Shown: positions 14,359 through 14,851 of the stretch, piece by piece
How positions within the stretch are numbered: position 1 is the stretch's first letter
How the letters are laid out: each line of letters starts with the position of its first letter
Assembly (NCBI GenBank): GCA_025360685.1
Contig: JANYBR010000495.1
Coordinates: forward strand, 1 to 14,851
Reading direction: 5' to 3'
DNA length: 14,851 nt
Origin: Pseudomonadota bacterium
GTDB lineage: Bacteria; Pseudomonadota; Alphaproteobacteria; Micropepsales; Micropepsaceae
Notes under the pieces: generated by a model
Told to the model about the DNA's origin: nothing
The model's database searches: none
The model's input: the letters and a program-made list of their open reading frames with translations, nothing else
Program-made: the position numbers and the translations under genes

Positions 14359-14851
14359 ATGGCGACGGCACTCCACTTTGTCGCGGCGGCCGTGCCCGAC
14401 GCGCAGGCAGCCCTGGCGATGCTGCGACAGCATCACAAGGACGCGGGCGCGGATAACGCCGACATTGTCGTAGCGCTCGGCGGCGACGGCTTCATGCTGC
14501 AAACACTTCATCGCTTCATAGGCAAGGGCAAACCGATTTACGGCATGAATCTCGGCTCGGTCGGCTTTCTCATGAATGAGTTCCGCGAGACCGATCTGAG
14601 CGAGCGGCTTGCCGCAGCAGAGTCTGCCGGCGTTCATCCTTTGCGGATGCGCGCGGAGGGAAAGAGCGGCGTCTCCGAGGCGCTGGCGTTCAACGACGTG
14701 CACCTGTTCCGCCAGACTCGCCAGGCCGCCAAGATTCGAATCCAGATCGACGGTAAGCCTCGCATCAATGAACTGATCTGCGATGGCGTACTCGTTTCCA
14801 CGCCGGCAGGGAGCACGGCCTACAACCTCTCCGCGCATGGACCGATCCTGC
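14359..14851 (+). CDS. nadK: NAD kinase, 3' end beyond the window
   Basis: Phosphorylates NAD to NADP with ATP (or polyphosphate in some species); cytoplasmic. The first 164 residues are present and the frame is open to the window edge, so about the last 90 residues are missing compared with the usual length of around 255. The family signature GGDG is at 41-44 (VALGGDGFMLQTL). The substrate-binding FND is at 111-113, and the conserved glycine- and threonine-rich segment from about 142 (DGVLVSTPAGSTAYNLSAHG) is complete. The N-terminus is short, as in alphaproteobacterial enzymes. The ATG at 14359 lies 3 bp after the moaA stop codon, so the two genes are probably translated from one message. 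The long minus-strand frame here is an antisense shadow. Confidence 0.95.
   Translation, partial: MATALHFVAAAVPDAQAALAMLRQHHKDAGADNADIVVALGGDGFMLQTLHRFIGKGKPIYGMNLGSVGFLMNEFRETDLSERLAAAESAGVHPLRMRAEGKSGVSEALAFNDVHLFRQTRQAAKIRIQIDGKPRINELICDGVLVSTPAGSTAYNLSAHGPIL

Noticed and set aside
12847..14838. A 663-codon open frame on the minus strand
   Set aside because: It lies antisense to the DUF2336 gene, moaA and nadK, all with clear family motifs. Long antisense frames are expected in GC-rich genes, and its composition shows no recognisable domain.
1..14851. CRISPR arrays, tRNA or rRNA genes, insertion-sequence ends
   Set aside because: Reading the gaps between genes, I found no regularly spaced long repeats, no tRNA-like cloverleaf and no transposase or integrase fragment.

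Overview
The window looks like chromosomal DNA from a GC-rich alphaproteobacterium. Three things point there: a DUF2336-type protein and a PAS_5-type single-PAS protein (both families typical of Alphaproteobacteria), a TTAA-N7-TTAAC site matching the CtrA box, and small-protein and glycosyltransferase families seen mostly in Hyphomicrobiales and relatives. I cannot name the genus. Most of the window is compact, with 1-5 bp gaps between several genes. No tRNA, rRNA, CRISPR array, transposase or integrase is visible, and no gene-free stretch exceeds 300 bases.

Layout. (1) Positions 1-1311 hold two minus-strand genes of unknown function; the first runs off the left edge and has locally low G+C. 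(2) At about 1312-1361 this block abuts the remnant of a family 2 glycosyltransferase that has lost its N-terminal half. Its former operon partner, a secreted protein, follows with an ATGA overlap. (3) Positions 3219-5931 are a minus-strand module: a TetR regulator, a 343-residue protein of unknown function and a short-chain dehydrogenase. A clear -35 element and a TetR-like palindrome lie in front of the 343-residue gene. (4) An exported TPR protein (6030-6593) converges with a one-base gap on a CoxL-like molybdenum hydroxylase large subunit (form II, AYRGAGR). That gene is preceded by a class II aldolase/adducin-like protein without the aldolase catalytic Glu, and then by glycerol kinase. 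(5) On the plus strand come a PAS_5 protein, a DUF2336 protein with a CtrA-like box and a triplicated heptamer in its leader, moaA, and the start of NAD kinase.

How the genes fit together. The dehydrogenase, the 343-residue protein and TetR probably form one regulated catabolic or detoxification unit. The CoxL-like subunit needs a molybdenum cofactor, whose synthesis begins with MoaA, but the two genes are not in one operon. No FAD or iron-sulfur partner subunit lies beside the CoxL-like gene. moaA and nadK are a tight pair (3 bp) and may be cotranscribed with the DUF2336 gene.

I do not see a complete, obviously new system. The points most worth attention are the broken glycosyltransferase at the edge of the low-GC block, the TetR-controlled module with its unknown protein, the orphan CoxL-like gene beside the atypical aldolase-fold protein, and the putative cell-cycle control site before the DUF2336 gene.
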